16,428 bases of DNA from JAQUKH01 sp043809805 (GTDB taxonomy: Bacteria; JACRDZ01; JAQUKH01), in contig JBDROR010000169.1 of the NCBI GenBank assembly GCA_043809805.1, positions 1 through 16,428 of the forward strand, given 5' to 3'. Below, one piece after another: positions 12,865 to 16,428 of the stretch. Each line of letters starts with the position of its first letter. The first letter of the stretch is position 1. The notes below the pieces were generated by a model. That model was given only the letters and a program-made list of their open reading frames with translations, made no database searches and had not been told where the DNA came from. A program made the position numbers and the translations under genes.

Positions 12865-14009
12865 AACCACGAATATTATTATCTTATGTTTCCATAGGGT
12901 CGGGACATCAACAGGCCGCGAAAGCGATTGAAAAATACATAAAAGCGTTGGACGCGGAAATAGGTACGTTATGCGTAAATTCTTTTAGTTTTTCAGGGTT
13001 TATCGCGACAAATATTGTCTCATTCATATATTTTTATATAATAAAATTAACACCTGAATTATGGGGATGTTTATATGATAATATCTGGATAAAACAAAAG
13101 ATAGATATATTCCATTCATTAATAAACTGGGGTAATTCTATCAGATTTTATTCCCTTATCAAAAGATTCAGGCCCTCGATTGTAGTTTGTACACAGGCTA
13201 TTCCATGTGGGATTGTCGCGAGTTTAAAAAAAAGAAAAAAAGTAGATATTCCGTTAGTCGCTGTGATAACGGATTTTGTTGCTCATATTTACTGGATTTA
13301 CAAAGAAGTAGATGTGTACTTTGTCGCGACGGAAGACACGAAAATAAAACTTATAAAACATGGAATTAGTGAAAAAAAGATAGAAGTTACGGGTATTCCT
13401 ATAGACCATCATTTTATCGATTCTATTAATAAAAAAGGGATATTTGAGAAAGAAAAACTATCCGATAAAGTAAAAACGATACTTTTAATGGGGGGGAGCA
13501 AAGGGTTTGGCAAATTGGAAGAGATGGTGTTAAATCTGACCGAAATTCGTTCTTCCTGTCAAATAATTGCCATTGCTGGAAACAATATGAAATTGAAAAA
13601 ACGGCTGGAGAAAATCGCGCAAAAAAGGAAAAAATCAATTAAAGTTTACGGATATTCTGATAATTTAAATGAACTTATGGAGATTAGCGATTTAATTATT
13701 ACTAAACCGGGCGGGCTGACAAGTTCAGAAGTTTTAGCTAAGGGATTGCCGATGGTTATTGTTAATCCTATTCCCGGTCAAGAGGAAGGAAACAGCCGGT
13801 TTCTTGTCCAAAATGGAGCGGCAGTCAGGGTAGATGATATTAAAGAACTTAGTAATATCGTTGATATATTATTTGATGATCCCGCGAAATTGCAAAAAAT
13901 GAGGCAGTCCGCGTTAAAGCTGGCGAAACCGATGGCGTCACGGGATATTGGTAATATCATAATGGAACTGGGAGGAAATTATGGAAATGGAAGTTTGCAT
14001 ACAAAATAA
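12861..14009 (+). CDS. Lipid glycosyltransferase, MGDG synthase / UgtP-like (GT28)
   Basis: Likely transfers a sugar from a nucleotide sugar to a lipid acceptor such as diacylglycerol, at the inner face of the membrane. The 382 residues show the MGDG-synthase N-terminal signature LLSYVSIGSGHQQAAKAI (6-23), the motif ITDFVAHIYWIYKEVDVYFVA (136-156), VTGIPI (176-181), a GGSKGFGK loop (211-218), and the GT28 donor site DLIITKPGGLTSSEVLAKGLP (277-297) followed by PIPGQEEGN (303-311). All match the UgtP/MGDG family, a relative of MurG. There is no transmembrane segment beyond a hydrophobic patch near 47-62. Acceptor and sugar cannot be assigned. It overlaps both its neighbours, by 4 and 29 bases. 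Confidence 0.9.
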   Translation: MKPRILLSYVSIGSGHQQAAKAIEKYIKALDAEIGTLCVNSFSFSGFIATNIVSFIYFYIIKLTPELWGCLYDNIWIKQKIDIFHSLINWGNSIRFYSLIKRFRPSIVVCTQAIPCGIVASLKKRKKVDIPLVAVITDFVAHIYWIYKEVDVYFVATEDTKIKLIKHGISEKKIEVTGIPIDHHFIDSINKKGIFEKEKLSDKVKTILLMGGSKGFGKLEEMVLNLTEIRSSCQIIAIAGNNMKLKKRLEKIAQKRKKSIKVYGYSDNLNELMEISDLIITKPGGLTSSEVLAKGLPMVIVNPIPGQEEGNSRFLVQNGAAVRVDDIKELSNIVDILFDDPAKLQKMRQSALKLAKPMASRDIGNIIMELGGNYGNGSLHTK

Positions 14010-15237
14010 AGCAAAATTATGCCGGGAATCAAGTCGAAAATTGGCTATAGTATCAAGTTTGGTTAAAAATCGGGCATTAGAATTAATGAGTAAAAAACTG
14101 TATGATAAAGCTGATTTTATTTTGGAAGAAAATCAAAAAGATTTAGAGGAAGCAAAAAAAAATGGTTTATCAACCGCGATGCTTGACAGGCTTAACTTAA
14201 ACGAGAAAAGGATTGAAGCAATGCGAAAGGGATTGATTGAAGTGATGAATCTTCCTGACCCTGTTGGAGAAGTTACAAAAATGCAGAAGCGGCCGAATGG
14301 TTTGGTTATTGGACGGATGCGGGTTCCAATAGGAGCTATCGGGATTATTTATGAGTCGCGTCCTAATGTTACGATAGAAGCGGCATCTCTTTGCATAAAG
14401 GCGGGAAACAGCGTTCTTCTGCGCGGCGGTTCAGAGGCTATCAGGTCGAATATCGCGTTGGCAAAAATTTTAATTGAGGCGGCTAAAGAAACCGGATTGC
14501 CGGAGGAATGCATACAGATAATTGAAGTGACTGATAGAGAAGCGGTAATGAAAATGTTAAAACAGGATAAGTATCTGGATGTAATAATTCCGCGCGGAGG
14601 GGAAGAACTGATAAAAACCGTTGTTGAAAATTCCAGTATTCCTGTTATTAAACATGATAAAGGTGTCTGCCATGTTTTTGTTGATGAATCAGCGGATTTT
14701 GAAATGGCGGATAAAATTATTTTTAACGCGAAGGTTCAAAGGCCCGGAGTCTGTAACGCGATGGAGACATTGCTTGTCCATGAAAAGATTGCGAAAAAGC
14801 TTTTGCCTGTTGCGGCAAAATCATTGACTAACGCGAAAGTTACTTTGAAAGGCTGCCCCAAAGCAAGAGAGATTTTACATGGAATCGAGGAGGCAGTAGA
14901 AAGTGATTGGACGGATGAATATCTCGATTTGATTTTATCTATACGTGTTGTTAAAGATTTGAATGAGGCGGTTGAACATATTAATTTTTACGGGTCGCAT
15001 CATTCGGATGCGATTATTACATCTTCGTATGAAAATAGCCGGAGATTTTTACAGGAAGTAGATTCAGCCGCAGTTTATGTTAATGCCTCAACGCGGTTTA
15101 CAGACGGCGGGCAGTTCGGATTAGGCGCGGAAATAGGAATCAGTACTAATAAGCTCCATGCCCGCGGGCCGATGGGGCTTGAAGAGCTGACGACAAGCAA
15201 ATTCATTATTTATGGGAGCGGACAGGTGAGGGAGTAG
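13981..15237 (+). CDS. proA: Gamma-glutamyl phosphate reductase (glutamate-5-semialdehyde dehydrogenase)
   Basis: Second enzyme of proline synthesis: reduces gamma-glutamyl phosphate with NADPH to glutamate semialdehyde. The 418-residue length is typical. Signatures are GRMRVPIGAIGIIYESRPNVT (111-131), SVLLRGGSEA (144-153), IIPRGGEELI (202-211), the catalytic Cys258 in KVQRPGVCNAMETLL, and the end FGLGAEIGISTNKLHARGPMGLEELTTSKFIIYGSG. GGGAGG sits about 5 bases before the ATG at 13981, inside the glycosyltransferase gene. proB is not in the window. proA followed by nadD is a common bacterial order, here split by a toxin-antitoxin-like pair. Confidence 0.97.
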   Translation: MEMEVCIQNKAKLCRESSRKLAIVSSLVKNRALELMSKKLYDKADFILEENQKDLEEAKKNGLSTAMLDRLNLNEKRIEAMRKGLIEVMNLPDPVGEVTKMQKRPNGLVIGRMRVPIGAIGIIYESRPNVTIEAASLCIKAGNSVLLRGGSEAIRSNIALAKILIEAAKETGLPEECIQIIEVTDREAVMKMLKQDKYLDVIIPRGGEELIKTVVENSSIPVIKHDKGVCHVFVDESADFEMADKIIFNAKVQRPGVCNAMETLLVHEKIAKKLLPVAAKSLTNAKVTLKGCPKAREILHGIEEAVESDWTDEYLDLILSIRVVKDLNEAVEHINFYGSHHSDAIITSSYENSRRFLQEVDSAAVYVNASTRFTDGGQFGLGAEIGISTNKLHARGPMGLEELTTSKFIIYGSGQVRE

Positions 15238-15265
15238 GAATAAATAAAATAAGGAATTTTTGGTT

Positions 15266-15493
15266 ATGGAAATAAAATTCTCACGTCATGCAAAAAGAAG
15301 AGCAAAACTATATAAAATTCCAGAATCAAAAGTTGTAAAAATCTTAGAGAAAAAAGTATTATCTCAAGGAATTCATGAGATTGTAGAGAATATTGAAAAG
15401 TTTGAGTATCCTTTAAAAGTTGTAATTGCTTTGGAAAATGATATAATAACAGTGATCATAAATTATCCTCTAAAGAAAGGAAGAAAAAAATGA
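15266..15493 (+). CDS. DUF4258 family protein, toxin-like
   Basis: A 75-residue basic protein with the DUF4258 pattern: MEIKFSRHAKRRAKLYKIPESKVVKIL at the start, then paired beta strands (YPLKVVIALENDIITVIINYPL) and a Lys/Arg tail. In other genomes DUF4258 proteins pair with DUF2283 proteins, and they are usually treated as RelE-like toxins without detailed proof. ATG 15266 has AAGGA (15251-15255) ten bases upstream; TTG at 15260 is an alternative. The stop overlaps the start of the next gene (ATGA), which supports a two-gene unit. Base composition is more AT-rich than in flanking proA, consistent with acquisition. Confidence 0.82.
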   Translation: MEIKFSRHAKRRAKLYKIPESKVVKILEKKVLSQGIHEIVENIEKFEYPLKVVIALENDIITVIINYPLKKGRKK

Positions 15494-15720
15494 GAGTGTA
15501 TTATGATAATGAAATAGATGCTTTATATCTAAAGTTGGGTAATGAACAACCAGAAGGGGTTATCGAAATGTCAGAAGGTGTTAATTTAGATACGACTTCA
15601 GGAAACAAAATAGTTGGGATAGAAATTCTAGATGCCTCTAAAAAAATAAATTTAAAAACAATTCTTTCTTACACACTTGACTTTGATAAAAATTTGCTCA
15701 TTCAGAAAAAAGTTGCCTAA
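15490..15720 (+). CDS. DUF2283 family protein, antitoxin-like partner
   Basis: The 76-residue product is a clear DUF2283 member: MRVYYDNEIDALYLKL, then VIEMSEGVNLDTTSGNKIVGIEILDASKKI. Such proteins lie beside DUF4258 proteins and are proposed antitoxins, here in toxin-first order with a 4-base overlap. The stop codon TAA lies in GCCTAAC (15715-15721), which fits the RYYYAAC core that opens integron attC sites, followed by AACGCGCT, also attC-like. The right half of an attC site is not seen before nadD begins. Confidence 0.85.
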   Translation: MRVYYDNEIDALYLKLGNEQPEGVIEMSEGVNLDTTSGNKIVGIEILDASKKINLKTILSYTLDFDKNLLIQKKVA

Positions 15721-15742
15721 CAACGCGCTCCCCCTGCTAAGA

Positions 15743-16351
15743 ATGAAAAAAAATAAAAAAATACGGCTTATCGGTATCTTTGGAGGTACATTTAATCCTA
15801 TTCACAACGGTCATCTTTTAATTGCGGAGGATGTTCGTGAAAGATTGAATCTGGATAAGGTGCTTTTTATTCCAGCGGCCAATCCGCCGCACAAAAAAAA
15901 CAATGATTTGGCGGAGGCGTGTCACCGTTTGGAAATGGTTAAATTAGCAATCAGAGATAATCCTTGTTTTTCAGTATCGGATATTGAAATTAAACGCGGC
16001 GGCATGTCATATTCAATCGAAACGATTAAAACTTTAAAAGAAATTTATCAGAAAGGAACGGAGCTTTTTTTTATTATGGGCGCGGATTCGATTTTGGAGT
16101 TTATGGCATGGAAAGAATGGGAGAGCTTGTTGGGGCTTTGTAATTTTGTGGTGGCTCCGCGGCCGGGATATGAAATTGCAGAAGCAGGTTCCAAACCCGT
16201 CTTAACTGAAAATGTTGTTTTTTTAAAAACGAGGATGTTTGATACTTCCTCGACAGAGATAAGAAAAAAAATAAAAAACAAAGAACCCATAGAATGTTTT
16301 GTTCCTGATGCGGCTGTCAAATATATTAGAAAACATAAATTGTATACTTGA
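15743..16351 (+). CDS. nadD: Nicotinate-nucleotide adenylyltransferase
   Basis: Adenylates nicotinate mononucleotide with ATP to give deamido-NAD in NAD synthesis. The 202 residues from ATG 15743 carry the nucleotidyltransferase signature GIFGGTFNPIHNGH (11-24), FIPAANPPHK, a middle FIMGADSILEFMAWKEWESLL and the late SSTEIRKKIKN, all NadD-specific. The frame is open further upstream to 15677, but that part overlaps the DUF2283 gene and is not family-like, so ATG 15743 is preferred. No Shine-Dalgarno is seen before it: the upstream bases are C-rich (GCTCCCCCTGCTAAG), suggesting the natural leader was displaced when the preceding gene pair arrived. Confidence 0.96.
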   Translation: MKKNKKIRLIGIFGGTFNPIHNGHLLIAEDVRERLNLDKVLFIPAANPPHKKNNDLAEACHRLEMVKLAIRDNPCFSVSDIEIKRGGMSYSIETIKTLKEIYQKGTELFFIMGADSILEFMAWKEWESLLGLCNFVVAPRPGYEIAEAGSKPVLTENVVFLKTRMFDTSSTEIRKKIKNKEPIECFVPDAAVKYIRKHKLYT

Positions 16352-16366
16352 ATTTGGTAAATTTTA

Positions 16367-16428
16367 AAATTCCCCTTTTATTCCCCCTTTGCAACCTGCC
16401 TGCGGTAGGCAGGAAGGGGGATTTAGGG
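16367..16428. repeat. Family B C/G-rich inverted repeat with nested palindrome, reverse orientation, cut by window end
   Basis: Reads as the reverse complement of the pilM-pilN element: ATTCCCCCTTTGCAA, palindrome CCTGCCTGCGGTAGGCAGG (16395-16413), then AAGGGGGATTTAGGG. The insertion point of the palindrome is exactly the same as at 6234. The repeat begins about 15 bases after the nadD stop. Confidence 0.87.

Noticed and set aside
13187..13369. Second open frame inside the glycosyltransferase gene
   Set aside because: Overlaps a conserved domain in another frame, with low-complexity Lys/Arg/Cys composition and no start signal.
16367..16428. Intrinsic terminator after nadD
   Set aside because: The hairpin is strong but belongs to a dispersed repeat family found inside an operon, and no T-tract follows in view.

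Overview
This is a chromosomal window from a bacterium. It carries S16, L19, TrmD, RNase HII, NadD and ProA of bacterial type. A secretin and a PilM/N/O set imply a diderm (two-membrane) cell. The DNA is fairly AT-rich by eye, and its intergenic gaps are packed with short palindromic repeats of many unrelated families. That pattern is familiar to me from uncultivated candidate-phylum genomes, but I cannot name the phylum from sequence alone. All genes lie on the + strand. I see no tRNA, rRNA, CRISPR array, transposase or phage gene.

Layout. (1) 1-187: repeats upstream of a ribosomal/tRNA-modification block: rpsP, trmD, rplS, rnhB, yraN (188-2838). rimM and khpA, often found between rpsP and trmD, are absent, and that gap is filled by repeats. 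(2) 2842-3255: a small four-helix membrane protein. (3) 3260-10796: a type IV pilus / type II secretion-like cluster. It holds a PilB/GspE ATPase, PilM, PilN, PilO, a secretin (PilQ/GspD) with an apparent C-terminal cohesin-like domain, and three tandem translationally coupled pilin-like genes. The third pilin lacks the canonical Glu5. No pilC/gspF, prepilin peptidase or pilT is in view. (4) 10867-12095: an ECF sigma factor followed by a single-pass membrane protein whose outer part is a CBM48/AMPK-type glycogen-binding E-set domain, a likely anti-sigma/sensor. (5) 12154-15237: an exported helical protein of unknown function, a MGDG-synthase/UgtP-like lipid glycosyltransferase, and proA, joined by overlaps. 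(6) 15266-15720: a DUF4258/DUF2283 toxin-antitoxin-like pair between proA and nadD. (7) 15743-16351: nadD, then another repeat to the window end.

How the genes may work together. The pil cluster should build an envelope-spanning fibre or secretion machine: the cytoplasmic ATPase drives assembly, PilM-N-O form the inner-membrane platform, the secretin is the outer-membrane pore, and the pilins form the (pseudo)pilus. The sigma/anti-sigma pair directly downstream, with an outside-facing carbohydrate-binding module, suggests a sugar-responsive switch near a secretion system whose pore carries a cohesin-like domain. That link is inference from adjacency.

The most unusual feature is how repeats enter genes. 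One repeat supplies the rpsP stop codon. The rnhB C-terminus reads into a repeat and stops inside it. A complete 68-bp inverted repeat is translated as the signal leader of the second pilin. Three successive pil genes (pilM, pilN, pilO) end at or a few bases before copies of one C/G-rich repeat. A 19-bp palindrome is seen cleanly inserted in that repeat, with an empty copy elsewhere in the window.
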